Shown here: positions 18,697-27,985 of the stretch, one piece after another
How the letters are laid out: every line of letters begins with the position of its first letter
Numbering within the stretch: the stretch's first letter is position 1
Assembly: GCF_027627455.1 (NCBI RefSeq)
Contig: NZ_CP115483.1
Location: 3,720,001 to 3,784,000, forward strand
Source: Sphingobacterium sp. SYP-B4668
GTDB taxonomy: Bacteria > Bacteroidota > Bacteroidia > Sphingobacteriales > Sphingobacteriaceae
Direction of reading: 5' to 3'
Length of the DNA: 64,000 bases
The notes under the pieces: generated by a model
Seen by the model: only the letters and a program-made list of their open reading frames with translations
Told to the model about the DNA's origin: nothing
Database searches by the model: none
Program-made: the position numbers and the translations under genes

Positions 18697-20055
18697 TTGA
18701 AAACACTTGTTTATACTTTTTTTATTCCGCTACTGATATTACAATCTTGTTTTTCCAACAAAGAACAGAAGACGGACACGCAAAATGAGGCGAAAGACAC
18801 ATTGGCAACGGATTCCCTTCTGACGTTAATTCAGAAACAGACCTTCCAATATTTCTGGGATGGTGCCGAACCGACTTCTGGAATGGCGCGCGAACGTATC
18901 CATATCGACGGGCACTACCCTCAAAATGATGAAAGTGTTATCACTGTTGGAGGAAGCGGATTTGGGATAATGGCTATCATCACCGGAATAGAACGTCAAT
19001 TCATATCAAAAGACGAAGGTGCCCAGCGTTTAGGTCACATCATGGATTATTTAAGCAAAATGGATCGCTTTAAAGGCGCCTGGTCACATTGGTATTTTGG
19101 AGAGACTGGTAAAGCCAAATCTTTCAGCCAACAGGATGACGGAGCAGATATTGTCGAAACTGCATTCATGGCACAATCCTTAATCGTCGTCAGAGAATAC
19201 TACAAGAACGGTAATACTGCTGAAAAAGCTATTGCCAACAAAGCTGACCAACTTTGGAAAGACATTGATTGGAATTTTTTCAGGAACGGCAAAGATGTGC
19301 TGTATTGGCATTGGAGTCCAAAATATGGCTGGGGTATGAATCATTCTATTCAAGGGTATGATGAGTGTCTCATTGCTTATGTATTAGGTGCGTCCTCTCC
19401 TACTCACCCTATACCTGCCTCCACGTATCACAAAGGATGGGCAAGAGACGGTGCGATTGTCACCGACACAAAAAAATATGAAATTCCGTTGATACTGAAG
19501 CATAATGCTCCTAATAACGGCGTAGGTCCACTCTTTTGGGAGCACTATTCCTATTTGGGATTGGACCCTAAAGGATTGAAAGATCAGTATGCAAACTATT
19601 GGGACGTAGTAGTCAACCATACCAAGATAAACATCGCACACGCTCAGCAAAACCCAAAACAATATAAAGGATATGGAGAAGACAAAGGCTGGGGATTGAC
19701 AGCTAGCTATTCCGTAAAAGGATATGATGCCCATCACCCAGACAATGATCATGGTGTTATCAGCCCTACTGCCGGACTTTCTTCGATGCCATATGCGCCA
19801 AAGGAAAGTATTGCCTTGGCAAACTATCTTTATGGTCCCCTTCACGATAAAGTATGGGGGAAATATGGCTTTTATGATGCATATAGCGAATCAGCGGATT
19901 GGTATCCGCAACGTTATCTAGCTATTGACCAAGGTCCGATAGTCGTCATGATTGAAAATTATAGAACAGGACTGTTTTGGAAATTGTTCATGGGTGCTCC
20001 TGATGTCCAAAAAGGGCTCAAAGACCTTGGCTTCGCAAGCCCTCATTTTCAGTAG
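18697..20055 (+). CDS. GH144-like endo-glucanase lipoprotein (PF10091)
   Basis: 452 residues. The start codon is TTG: it opens a good lipoprotein signal (MKTLVYTFFIPLLILQSC), and no ATG lies nearby. GGSGFGIMAIITGIERQF, FKGAWSHWYFGETGKA and DDGADIVETAFMAQSLI match the glucoamylase-like family PF10091, which contains GH144 endo-beta-1,2-glucanases such as that of Chitinophaga pinensis. It would cut glucan into short (sophoro-) oligosaccharides on the outer side of the cell. It lies between SusD and a GH3 beta-glucosidase, which fits a beta-1,2-glucan locus. PF10091 has members of other or unknown specificity, so the substrate is a prediction. Confidence 0.75.
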   Translation: MKTLVYTFFIPLLILQSCFSNKEQKTDTQNEAKDTLATDSLLTLIQKQTFQYFWDGAEPTSGMARERIHIDGHYPQNDESVITVGGSGFGIMAIITGIERQFISKDEGAQRLGHIMDYLSKMDRFKGAWSHWYFGETGKAKSFSQQDDGADIVETAFMAQSLIVVREYYKNGNTAEKAIANKADQLWKDIDWNFFRNGKDVLYWHWSPKYGWGMNHSIQGYDECLIAYVLGASSPTHPIPASTYHKGWARDGAIVTDTKKYEIPLILKHNAPNNGVGPLFWEHYSYLGLDPKGLKDQYANYWDVVVNHTKINIAHAQQNPKQYKGYGEDKGWGLTASYSVKGYDAHHPDNDHGVISPTAGLSSMPYAPKESIALANYLYGPLHDKVWGKYGFYDAYSESADWYPQRYLAIDQGPIVVMIENYRTGLFWKLFMGAPDVQKGLKDLGFASPHFQ

Positions 20056-20227
20056 ACTTTTTAGTTTTCTAAGATTTCAAGGAGACAGACTTATGGAATA
20101 TCCCTAGAATATAAGTTGCTCAAATGAAAGGGATAATGAAGCATATTGGACAGCCGCCAAAATAAAAATTGGCTAATAATATGGTTTAGATATTCCATAC
20201 ATCCATAAAAAAAACAGATTACAACAT

Positions 20228-22522
20228 ATGAATATAAGCAGATACAGTCGACTGGTGCTCTCAATATGTACTTTGTACGTCACGAGCGCCGTTACAGCGC
20301 AGCCGAATAAGCAAAAGATGGATAGTTTTATTTCCGAACTAATGTCCAAAATGACAATAGAGGAAAAAATAGGACAACTTAATCTTGTGACCGGAGGTGA
20401 GGCTACTACCGGTAGCACAGTGAGTACAGGTGTAGAGACCAAGATCAAGTCCGGTGCTATTGGTGGTGTATTCAGCATGACTAGCCCACAGCGTATTCGT
20501 GCCGCACAAGATTTGGCCGTCAAACATTCACGTTTAGGTATTCCTTTAATTTTTGGAATGGACGTGATACACGGCTACAAAACCATGTTTCCAATACCGA
20601 TTGGTTTGGCATCCTCATGGGATATGAACCTTATCCGACAAACGGCTCAAATTGCAGCTACCGAAGCAACTGCAGATGGAATCAATTGGACCTTTTCGCC
20701 GATGGTAGATATCTCCAGAGACCCACGTTGGGGAAGATTTTCCGAAGGTAGTGGTGAAGACCCTTATTTAGGGTCTCGAATCGCGATAGAAATGGTCAAA
20801 GGATACCAAGGTGATGACCTAGCAGCACATAATACACTGATGGCATGCGTGAAACACTTTGCTCTATATGGAGCTTCTGAAGCTGGAAGAGATTATAACA
20901 GCACAGATATGAGCCTGCATCGTATGTACAATGAATATTTCCCCCCATACAAAGCAGCGATTGACGCCGGCGCAGGTACTGTAATGACATCCTTCAATGA
21001 TATCAACGGGATGCCTGCTACGGCCAATAAATGGCTAATGACAGATGTACTACGTCAACAATGGGGATTCCAAGGAATGGTCGTGACAGACTATACGGCT
21101 ATCAATGAACTCATCGATCACGGTCTGGGAGATTTGCAACAAGTGTCAGCGCTATCGTTAAAGGCCGGAGTAGATATGGATATGGTGGGAGAAGGATACT
21201 TGACAACATTGAAAAAATCACTAAGCGAAGGAAAAGTAAGCCAAGCCGATATCGATAGATCATGTAGACTGATATTAGAGACTAAATATAAATTAGGCCT
21301 ATTTGAAGATCCTTATAAATACTGTGATGTAAATCGTGCTAAAAATAACATCCTGACTCCTGCGCATCTTGCGAAGGCGAGAGAAGTGGCTGGAAAATCA
21401 TTTGTATTACTTAAAAACGAACAGCAAATACTTCCATTAGCGAAAACCGGAAAAATTGCGCTGATAGGTCCGTTGGCCAATTCTGGATCCAACATGCCTG
21501 GAACGTGGAGCGTTAGTGCCGACTTGAACAACACACAGTCTCTAATGGCCGGAATGAAAGAGGTATTGGGGACAAAAGTCGCGATTAACTATGCTTTAGG
21601 CAGCAACTTATTGGATGACCCCATCTATCAGGAACGCGCGACAATGTTTGGCCGTACTATACCAAGGGATAATCGTAGCGAAGACGAGCTCATCGCTGAA
21701 GCATTAAAAGCTACAGAAGGAACAGATGCCATCATAGCAGCTCTAGGTGAAAGCTCAGAAATGAGTGGAGAGAGCTCAAGCCGTACTGAAATAGGAATCC
21801 CAGGAAATCAACAACGACTTTTGAAAGCGCTATTGAAAACAGGAAAACCAATTGTACTGGTTCTTTTTACGGGCAGACCCTTGACATTGACCTGGGAGCA
21901 GGAAAATGTACCTGCCATTCTAAATACTTGGTTTGGTGGCACAGAAACAGGAAAAGCCGTGGCTGATGTACTTTTTGGAGACGTAAATCCTTCAGGAAAG
22001 CTTCCAGCCACATTCCCAAAAAATGTAGGCCAAATCCCTCTTTATTACGGTGCTAAAAATACCGGACGTCCATTGGCAAATGGCAAATGGTTTGAGAAGT
22101 TCAGATCTAATTATTTAGATGTGGACAATGAGCCTCTTTATCCTTTCGGCTATGGGTTGAGTTACTCCACATTTAAGTATGAGAATTTGAAATTGAACAC
22201 AGCCGTACTGCAAGCGTCAGAAACGTTACAAGTAAAGGTAGAAGTGCAAAATACGGGGAAGTATGACGGAGAAGAAGTGGTCCAATTGTACATACGTGAT
22301 ATCGTAGGATCCTTGACCCGCCCAGTAAAAGAACTAAAAGGTTTTCAAAAAGTGGCTTTCAAAGCTGGCGAGAAAAAGACAATCACGTTTGAAATCAAAG
22401 AAGCTGATCTCAAGTTCTACAATGAAAATCTAGAATTTGTTTCAGAACCGGGCGAGTTTGAAATATTCGTCGGAACGAACTCTAGAGATGTATTAAGTTC
22501 AAAATTTGAGTTAAAAAAATAA
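20228..22522 (+). CDS. bglX: GH3 beta-glucosidase, BglX-like, periplasmic
   Basis: 764 residues with signal peptide (MNISRYSRLVLSICTLYVTSAVTAQ). Order: GH3 N-terminal barrel (about 30-360) with FGMDVIHGYKTMFP, GSGEDPYLG and the nucleophile Asp in VVTDYTAIN (about 288); alpha/beta sandwich (about 395-620); fibronectin type III-like C-terminal domain (from about 660). It would release glucose from the non-reducing ends of beta-gluco-oligosaccharides in the periplasm. As the last gene of the SusCD locus it probably finishes the GH144-like enzyme's products; several GH3 enzymes in Bacteroidota loci prefer beta-1,2-linked sophorose. Confidence 0.9.
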   Translation: MNISRYSRLVLSICTLYVTSAVTAQPNKQKMDSFISELMSKMTIEEKIGQLNLVTGGEATTGSTVSTGVETKIKSGAIGGVFSMTSPQRIRAAQDLAVKHSRLGIPLIFGMDVIHGYKTMFPIPIGLASSWDMNLIRQTAQIAATEATADGINWTFSPMVDISRDPRWGRFSEGSGEDPYLGSRIAIEMVKGYQGDDLAAHNTLMACVKHFALYGASEAGRDYNSTDMSLHRMYNEYFPPYKAAIDAGAGTVMTSFNDINGMPATANKWLMTDVLRQQWGFQGMVVTDYTAINELIDHGLGDLQQVSALSLKAGVDMDMVGEGYLTTLKKSLSEGKVSQADIDRSCRLILETKYKLGLFEDPYKYCDVNRAKNNILTPAHLAKAREVAGKSFVLLKNEQQILPLAKTGKIALIGPLANSGSNMPGTWSVSADLNNTQSLMAGMKEVLGTKVAINYALGSNLLDDPIYQERATMFGRTIPRDNRSEDELIAEALKATEGTDAIIAALGESSEMSGESSSRTEIGIPGNQQRLLKALLKTGKPIVLVLFTGRPLTLTWEQENVPAILNTWFGGTETGKAVADVLFGDVNPSGKLPATFPKNVGQIPLYYGAKNTGRPLANGKWFEKFRSNYLDVDNEPLYPFGYGLSYSTFKYENLKLNTAVLQASETLQVKVEVQNTGKYDGEEVVQLYIRDIVGSLTRPVKELKGFQKVAFKAGEKKTITFEIKEADLKFYNENLEFVSEPGEFEIFVGTNSRDVLSSKFELKK

Positions 22523-22527
22523 AAATT

Positions 22528-22653
22528 GGAGGCTGTCTAAAGGTGTCCATGATGTCCCTCTAGGCTTGGTCAGGACCCATATTTACCTCACCAAGGACAT
22601 TTTATACAGAGATGCAATGTGGCCAGCATAGTGGCATTTTTTAGACAGCTTCT
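22528..22653. repeat. Foldback element with imperfect 14-bp terminal inverted repeats
   Basis: 126 bp between GH3 and the methyltransferase gene. GGAGGCTGTCTAAA (22528-22541) and the complement of TTTAGACAGCTTCT (22640-22653) match at 12 of 14 positions, with an inner 10-bp repeat (CTTGGTCAGG/CCTCACCAAG, 22565-22595) matching at 9 of 10. Codes for nothing. It resembles a MITE or a decayed insertion-sequence end, and the T-run after the right arm means it may also act as a terminator for GH3. No target-site duplication was found. Confidence 0.45.
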
Positions 22654-22703
22654 TTTTTTTTCCTATGATACCCCGAATCGAAAAACGGAGATTCGGAGAT
22701 ACC

Positions 22704-23450
22704 TTACGCAATATATAAGTCAGTCTGATATTTGAACAACAGCTTATTTCCGACAGCATACTCCTCAAAAAGGGCACTAAGACCATGGAAGAGTTTTTTA
22801 CTCGTACTCTCCTCGTTCGGAAAATAGGAAGAAGATCTCGCCCTACCAAAGAAAGCCTTGAGGTCAAAAGTCTGTTCATTTTGTATCGATATACGCTGAA
22901 ATGTTCTCGGTTCGAAAAACTTTCCAATTTGATTGTCGGTAATATTTTTTTGCGTCACCGTTTTATATTCAGGTATATGTTTCATGAGGAAGTTTTCGTA
23001 ATCATTCTGAAAAGCATCTTCAGGATCTCGCTGATTCCAGACCAAAACAATATGTCCGTCGTCTTTAAGAATACGGTTGAACTCAAGTTTCGATCGCTCC
23101 ATATCAAACCAATGAAAAGCCTGCCCCGCAAATACCAAATCCACACAATCCTCATCTATCTTGGTATCTTCTGCAGACGCATTAACTGCTATAAAATTCC
23201 TGTTCTTTTTAAAATGATGAATTGAAGCTTCTCGCATAGCTCGGTTTGGCTCGACTCCAAAGATATTATTTCCATTGTCAACAAACAATTTCGAAGACAA
23301 TCCCGTACCACTTCCTATATCGGCTACAAGCCAATCTTTGTTGAATCCAATAGTCTCGCTTAAGATCTTAAGTATTTGGTGGGGATAATTAGGTCTATAT
23401 TTTTCATAGTCCACTACACGATCTGTAAATCTATCAACGGATTTCTTCAT
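22704..23450 (-). CDS. Class I SAM-dependent methyltransferase
   Basis: 248 residues. VADIGSGTGLSSKLFVDNG (about 41-59) is the SAM-binding motif I, GVEPNRAMR motif II with the acidic ribose-binding residue, and DLVFAGQAFHWFDMERS the post-motif region typical of Methyltransf_11/UbiE-BioC-like enzymes. The start FTDRVVDYEKYRPNYP is shared with a group of uncharacterised small-molecule methyltransferases. It starts 13 bp after radC stops, so the two are cotranscribed. The substrate is unknown. Confidence 0.85.
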   Translation of the reverse strand: MKKSVDRFTDRVVDYEKYRPNYPHQILKILSETIGFNKDWLVADIGSGTGLSSKLFVDNGNNIFGVEPNRAMREASIHHFKKNRNFIAVNASAEDTKIDEDCVDLVFAGQAFHWFDMERSKLEFNRILKDDGHIVLVWNQRDPEDAFQNDYENFLMKHIPEYKTVTQKNITDNQIGKFFEPRTFQRISIQNEQTFDLKAFFGRARSSSYFPNEESTSKKLFHGLSALFEEYAVGNKLLFKYQTDLYIA

Positions 23451-23463
23451 TTGTCTAATTCTT

Positions 23464-24153
23464 TTAATCTAGTAACCCAGCATCTCGAAAGCTAAAGTAG
23501 CCATTATCCGTAAAAATAATATGGTCATTTACATGTATATCCATCATTGACGCCCCATTGACAATTTTCTTAGTCAATTGTTCATCCGCTTTACTAGGTT
23601 TCAACGTTCCAGATGGATGATTATGGATTAGAATAATGGAATAGGCACCGCATGTCAACGCATTTCGAAGAACACTACGAACATCGACAGGAGTAAAGTC
23701 ATTCCCCCCCTTACCTATTAACTGTTGTTCTAGCACCTTACATCCTTTCGTCAAATACAATACCCAGAACTCCTCGTGCATCAAATCTTGCAGTTGAGAC
23801 CTAAAAAAATCATAAACTCGCTTACTGCTATTCAAAACAGGTTTGGCTGGTTGCACTACGTCTTTTCTTCGACGACCCAATTCCATCGCTGCGATAATGG
23901 AAATCGCCTTAGCCTCGCCTATTCCTTTATATTTACAAAGGTCTCGGATTTCCATTCGAGATAAGGAAGTCAAATCATTATTTAGGTCTGCAAGCACCCG
24001 CTTGCAAAGTTCGACAGAGGTTTCATCTCTCGAACCCGAGCCAATTAATATAGCTAATAACTCGGCATCCGTAAGAAATCGTCTTCCTTTCTCGAGCAAT
24101 TTTTCACGAGGGCGGTCAGCCACCGCCCAATCTTTTATAACCAACTTATTCAT
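23464..24153 (-). CDS. radC: RadC/UPF0758-family JAB-domain protein
   Basis: 229 residues. The N-terminal helix-hairpin-helix region (IGSGSRDETSVELC, CKYKGIGEAKAISIIAAMELG) is followed by an MPN/JAB domain with the metalloprotease-like motif HNHPSGTLKPSKAD (about 174-187). The family is widely conserved. It was once linked to DNA repair, but that role has not held up and the function is unsettled. It is the full-length chromosomal form, not the truncated version found on mobile elements. It heads an operon with the methyltransferase. Confidence 0.92.
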   Translation of the reverse strand: MNKLVIKDWAVADRPREKLLEKGRRFLTDAELLAILIGSGSRDETSVELCKRVLADLNNDLTSLSRMEIRDLCKYKGIGEAKAISIIAAMELGRRRKDVVQPAKPVLNSSKRVYDFFRSQLQDLMHEEFWVLYLTKGCKVLEQQLIGKGGNDFTPVDVRSVLRNALTCGAYSIILIHNHPSGTLKPSKADEQLTKKIVNGASMMDIHVNDHIIFTDNGYFSFRDAGLLD

Positions 24154-24274
24154 AATCCAGGTTTACTTCGATTAATAAAGATAAATATACCTTAAAATTC
24201 TCTCCTTCTAAAATATTTAAAATCGAATATCCAAGAAGAAGTTCTTTGCGCTTTTCCAAGTCGCTACAAAATCT

Positions 24275-24282
24275 TATCTTTG
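24275..24282 (+). promoter_or_regulatory. TAnnTTTG box of the cyclophilin operon
   Basis: TATCTTTG matches the Bacteroidota -7 consensus exactly and ends 24 bases before the cyclophilin ATG. A TTTG lies at 24245-24248, a slightly long spacer for a -33 element. Confidence 0.6.
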
Positions 24283-24306
24283 TAATCCAAAAAATATATC
24301 ACTGAT

Positions 24307-24765
24307 ATGAGTAAAGCGATTATTAAAACAGAAAAAGGCGACATGACTGTGCAATTTTACACAGCGGATGCTCCAAATACAGTTGCAAATTTTGTAAAAT
24401 TAGCTAAATCTGGCTATTATGATGGATTGGCTTTCCATCGCGTTTTACCTGATTTTGTAATTCAGGGAGGATGTCCTAATTCTAAAGAAGGTGCTTCCGG
24501 AATCCCGGGTACTGGTGGTCCAGGCTATAAAATTGACTGTGAACTTACGGGAGAAAATCAATACCACGATCGTGGAGTCCTTTCCATGGCACATGCGGGA
24601 CGCAACACTGGAGGTTCACAATTCTTCATCTGCCATAGCCGCAACAATACTGCACATTTAGACCGCAATCATACCTGCTTTGGTAAAGTCATCGAGAATG
24701 TTGATGTTGTAGACGATATCCGTCAAGGCGATCGCATTCTGAGTATTGAAGTAATTGAAGATTAA
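24307..24765 (+). CDS. Peptidyl-prolyl cis-trans isomerase, cyclophilin type
   Basis: 152 residues without a signal peptide, so probably cytoplasmic. [15 protein letters not shown] contains the catalytic Arg and the FxxQGG core; [20 protein letters not shown] and [18 protein letters not shown] complete the active-site wall. It speeds proline isomerisation in protein folding. It is followed 24 bp later by the DUF5606 gene, in one terminator-bounded unit. Confidence 0.95.
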   Translation: MSKAIIKTEKGDMTVQFYTADAPNTVANFVKLAKSGYYDGLAFHRVLPDFVIQGGCPNSKEGASGIPGTGGPGYKIDCELTGENQYHDRGVLSMAHAGRNTGGSQFFICHSRNNTAHLDRNHTCFGKVIENVDVVDDIRQGDRILSIEVIED

Positions 24766-24789
24766 TTTTTCAGAACGAACACTATCAAA

Positions 24790-25194
24790 ATGAATTTAAG
24801 AGCATTAGTATCTGTAACAGGAAAACCAGGATTATTCAAGTTAATCGGACAAAATAAAGGTGGATTTATTCTAGAAACACTAGACAACGCGAAAATTAAA
24901 TCGGTTGTAAACCTGTCTACTACTAAAATGGCGACTTTGGAAGATATCACCATTTATGGAGAAGAGGAAGAAATAAGATTACTTGATGTTTTCGAGAATA
25001 TTAAGGCAAAAGGAAGCAACACACCTGATGGGAAAGCAAGTGGTGATACATTACGTGAATTTTTCCGTGAAGTGGCCCCTGGACATGACGAATCAAGGGT
25101 TTACACCTCAGATATCAAAAAAATCATTAGTTGGTATACCATCATCAAAGAACTTCCCTTATTTGAAGAAGAAGCTCCGGCTCCCTTGGCATAG
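24790..25194 (+). CDS. DUF5606 family protein
   Basis: 134 residues. MNLRALVSVTGKPGLFKLIG and GFILETLDNAKIKSVVNLS match a small family that I know only from Bacteroidota. It looks like an N-terminal beta-rich SH3-like fold, then a helical part ending in an acidic tail (LPLFEEEAPAPLA). The function is unknown. Cotranscription with cyclophilin suggests a cytoplasmic role in folding or RNA/protein handling, but that is weak inference. Confidence 0.85.
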   Translation: MNLRALVSVTGKPGLFKLIGQNKGGFILETLDNAKIKSVVNLSTTKMATLEDITIYGEEEEIRLLDVFENIKAKGSNTPDGKASGDTLREFFREVAPGHDESRVYTSDIKKIISWYTIIKELPLFEEEAPAPLA

Positions 25195-25497
25195 CCTATT
25201 TGAAGCACCTCTGAGCTGTAAAGGCGATCTATTGTCCATAGATCGCCTTTATTTATTTATTTATAGAAAATAAATAAATCCGATTATTCTCCAGGAATAA
25301 ACATGTTAATGTAGCCCCTCCTCTCCAGATATTGCCCTTAAAGCCCCAAGAGTCTACCCTATCTTAATTTTCTACCGACTACTTCCCATAGTTTACCGAG
25401 TTTTCGACAGGACTCACCCAATAACTATGGTATGAAATTGCTATGCACCCTACTTTTGAATCAAACAATTAACAACAACATCCAAAAATCTAATACT
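25195..25497 (+). other. Intergenic region before the lumazine-binding-like gene
   Basis: 303 bp. It contains the terminator at 25220-25250 and a -7 box TACTTTTG at 25451-25458, 39 bases before the ATG at 25498. The rest is AT-rich with nothing else recognisable. An in-frame upstream start at 25432 would begin before this box and was not used. Confidence 0.45.
25220..25250 (+). terminator. Terminator after the DUF5606 gene
   Basis: A perfect 13-bp stem (AAAGGCGATCTAT with ATAGATCGCCTTT), a 5-base loop and a T-rich tail. It ends the cyclophilin operon. Confidence 0.9.
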
Positions 25498-25935
25498 ATG
25501 AAAAATCTAATCAAGACCCTAGCTTTATTCTTATGCTTAGCCATATCATCAAGCGCATGGGCTACGCCAAAAAAGAAGCCTCTAAAAAATCACAGTGCGA
25601 ACGATGCAATCAATAGCTACATTGAAAGTACAACCCAAGGCAATACTGTAGGCATTGAAAATCTATTCACCGATCATTTCTTCCAAACGATATCCACTCC
25701 AGCTAAAGTCGAAACCCACAAAAGACAAGATTTGATTACATATCTAAAAAGTCAAAAAGGGTATATCCAAAACTGCCAAACCAATTATAGCATATTGGAA
25801 AAAAACGATAACTGCGCAATTGCCAAAATCACGCTGCAATACAAGAATTTCTCAAAAGTGGAATATGTGACCATATGCAGTGTTGGGGAAACATGGAAAG
25901 TTAGCCAAGTTGTGACTTCCTATCCTAAAAAATAA
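25498..25935 (+). CDS. Exported lumazine-binding-like (SnoaL-fold) protein
   Basis: 145 residues with a clear signal peptide (MKNLIKTLALFLCLAISSSAWA). The mature part, with a helix NDAINSYIESTTQG, then DHFFQTISTP and a closing beta-sheet ending GETWKVSQVVTSYPK, fits the NTF2/SnoaL-like fold of the putative lumazine-binding family. These proteins are common in Bacteroidota, have no set function and often bind small ligands. Single-gene unit. Confidence 0.6.
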   Translation: MKNLIKTLALFLCLAISSSAWATPKKKPLKNHSANDAINSYIESTTQGNTVGIENLFTDHFFQTISTPAKVETHKRQDLITYLKSQKGYIQNCQTNYSILEKNDNCAIAKITLQYKNFSKVEYVTICSVGETWKVSQVVTSYPKK

Positions 25936-25992
25936 TTAGATAAAAGATTGATAAACAGAAAAAATAAATCTATACACATTCAACCAGGAAAA

Positions 25993-26029
25993 AATAAATG
26001 TCCAAAACAAAAAATTTTGGACATTTATT
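25993..26029. terminator. Bidirectional terminator
   Basis: A perfect stem of about 15 bp (core TGTCCAAAA/TTTTGGACA) with a 7-base loop, and A- and T-rich flanks on both sides. It lies between the convergent lumazine-binding-like gene and the radical SAM gene, and can serve both. Confidence 0.85.
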
Positions 26030-26052
26030 ATGAGAATAGATGAGAACCGCAT

Positions 26053-27117
26053 CTAGAAAAGCCCTAGCTGCTTCCCTTTATTCGGAATACAAAATAAATC
26101 GGTCCGTAGTTTAGGCATATTTGCTTCCCCCATATGTCTTTTTACACTAAGAGCAAAGAGACCTCGTATGCTTTCCGCTAAATTCCCCTCGCCCTTTATT
26201 CTTCTACCGAATTCACTATCGCTGATTTTACCTCCATGGCATTCAGTTATTCCGCGGAGTACCTTCTCTGCACGATCTGGATAATTTTTCACCAACCAAT
26301 CTTTAAATATGTCACCTATTGCACCATTCAACCGGACAATAGTATAACTGGCAGATTTGGCCCCGACCTCTGCCGCACTTTTGATAAGAGCAGGCATCTC
26401 TTCACTGTTAATCCCTGGCACTATCGGGGCAATCATCAGCATCACGGGTACATTTATCTTCGACAGCGAGGCTATCAGTCCAAGCCTCGCTTGAGCTGTC
26501 ACCGTCCGAGGTTCCATTTTCTGCCTCACCTCTTCACGTAGTGAATTAATGGTTACAGCCACAGATATAAGCTTCAATTTGGCCAATTGCTGGATAATAT
26601 CCAAGTCCCGCATCATCAACACATTTTTACTAATAATGGATACAGGATGTCTATACTTTAACATGACCTCCAGAATGGACCTGGTGATTTTAAGCTTTCG
26701 CTCAATAGGTTGGTAGCAGTCTGTATTTCCAGATAACATGATGGTTGACGGAATATAATGAGGTTTATTAAATTCTCGTTCCAAAAGATTCGCAGCATCA
26801 TACTTCACTAATATCTTGCGCTCAAAATCTAGTCCCGGGCTGTAACCCCAATACTGATGTGCATTGCGCGCATAGCAATAAATACAGCCGTGTTCACAAC
26901 CTTGATATGGATTAATTGACCTCAAAAAACGTAAATCTGGACTATCGGTTGTCGAGATGATAGATTTAGGATATGTAGGAATAAGCTGCGTATCCGCACT
27001 TTCCAAAAAAGGTTCGTCAAGCCCTTCAATATGCTCTTGGACGTACGTATTTTGAAAGAATCTGTTATGTGGATTAATCTGCGCGCCCCGCCCCTTGAAA
27101 TAGTTATTCTTTTCCAT
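26053..27117 (-). CDS. PA0069-type radical SAM protein
   Basis: 354 residues from the ATG at 27117; an extension to 27144 adds only nine hydrophobic residues. GCEHGCIYCYARNAHQYWG holds the Cx3Cx2C iron-sulphur cluster motif (about residue 70), and NTDCYQPIERKLKITRSILE follows, as in the PA0069/Rv2578c branch of radical SAM proteins, related to spore photoproduct lyase. The initial KGRGAQINPHNRF is also family-typical. The reaction is unknown. It lies downstream of no obvious partner; the esterase upstream on the same strand is 37 bp away. Confidence 0.88.
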   Translation of the reverse strand: MEKNNYFKGRGAQINPHNRFFQNTYVQEHIEGLDEPFLESADTQLIPTYPKSIISTTDSPDLRFLRSINPYQGCEHGCIYCYARNAHQYWGYSPGLDFERKILVKYDAANLLEREFNKPHYIPSTIMLSGNTDCYQPIERKLKITRSILEVMLKYRHPVSIISKNVLMMRDLDIIQQLAKLKLISVAVTINSLREEVRQKMEPRTVTAQARLGLIASLSKINVPVMLMIAPIVPGINSEEMPALIKSAAEVGAKSASYTIVRLNGAIGDIFKDWLVKNYPDRAEKVLRGITECHGGKISDSEFGRRIKGEGNLAESIRGLFALSVKRHMGEANMPKLRTDLFCIPNKGKQLGLF

Positions 27118-27154
27118 GCATAAAAATACTAAAATAATTAGCATTTTTATACAT

Positions 27155-27859
27155 CTATTCTTTCACATGCTTAAACATCCAGTCGTAAATATCATCTGCA
27201 TGAAAGAGTCGCTCTACACTGCCATGATTACCGCCTGAAATAATGGTGAGTGTGACGTCTGCATCAGGATCGGCCTTTTTTATAGCATTAACAATTTTTT
27301 TGGACTCTGACATCGGTACAATCCTATCCTTATTGCCATGCTGTATCCATAGAGGTACTTTTGTTAGATTCTGGGCGTAGCTCAATGTTCCTCCTCCACA
27401 TATCGCAACTGCAGCAGCGACCCTATCCGGATACTTTCCGGCAACGTCCATCGTGCCATACCCGCCCATACTCATCCCTGCAACATACACTCTCGAGCTG
27501 TCTGCTTTGTATTTTTCAATGGTATAGTCCACTACTTCCATTACTTTATCAGGATCCCACCCTCCTTTGGACTGGGGAGCAATGACAATTGCTGGTACTT
27601 GTTGTCCTTTTGCCATTGCATACAACACGCCATATCTCGTGACACGATTAAGATTGGTACCAGACAAACTCCTTCCATGCAGAAAAACCAAAATCGGTGG
27701 ATTATTGTCCAAAATCTCTTGACTAGGCAGTTGAATCATAAAAGGATAATCGGTCTCTCCTGTGACTGGGGTGGGTTGTGCATGGCAGTAAAGACCAGTA
27801 ACAACAATTAGACATAATAAAGAAATAGCAGATCGAATTCCTGTTTGCATATGTATCAT
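27155..27859 (-). CDS. Secreted alpha/beta-hydrolase, PHB depolymerase/esterase-like
   Basis: 234 residues with a signal peptide ending near CHAQ (about residue 28). PILVFLHGRSLSG forms the oxyanion region, VAGMSMGGYGTM carries the nucleophile Ser, GNKDRIVP the Asp and GGNHGSV the His: a full catalytic triad. The closest family by pattern is the phospholipase/carboxylesterase-PHB depolymerase group. It may hydrolyse short acyl or feruloyl esters in the periplasm. The second ATG at 27850 is an alternative start giving a tighter signal peptide. Confidence 0.8.
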   Translation of the reverse strand: MIHMQTGIRSAISLLCLIVVTGLYCHAQPTPVTGETDYPFMIQLPSQEILDNNPPILVFLHGRSLSGTNLNRVTRYGVLYAMAKGQQVPAIVIAPQSKGGWDPDKVMEVVDYTIEKYKADSSRVYVAGMSMGGYGTMDVAGKYPDRVAAAVAICGGGTLSYAQNLTKVPLWIQHGNKDRIVPMSESKKIVNAIKKADPDADVTLTIISGGNHGSVERLFHADDIYDWMFKHVKE

Positions 27860-27985
27860 ATTGGATTGCTAAAATACAAACTCTCGCACATTATTAATAC
27901 AAGTTCTAAATAGATTTTTTTCGAACGTAATACAGATAGCATCGTTTATTTTTACATTAATATTACAATCAAAACAAACCTCAAT

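Noticed and set aside
22523..22703. A complete insertion sequence after GH3
   Set aside because: Far too short and no transposase; only a foldback element.
23464..24153. RadC as a sign of a mobile element
   Set aside because: Full length, in an operon with a methyltransferase; no relaxase, integrase or repeats around it.
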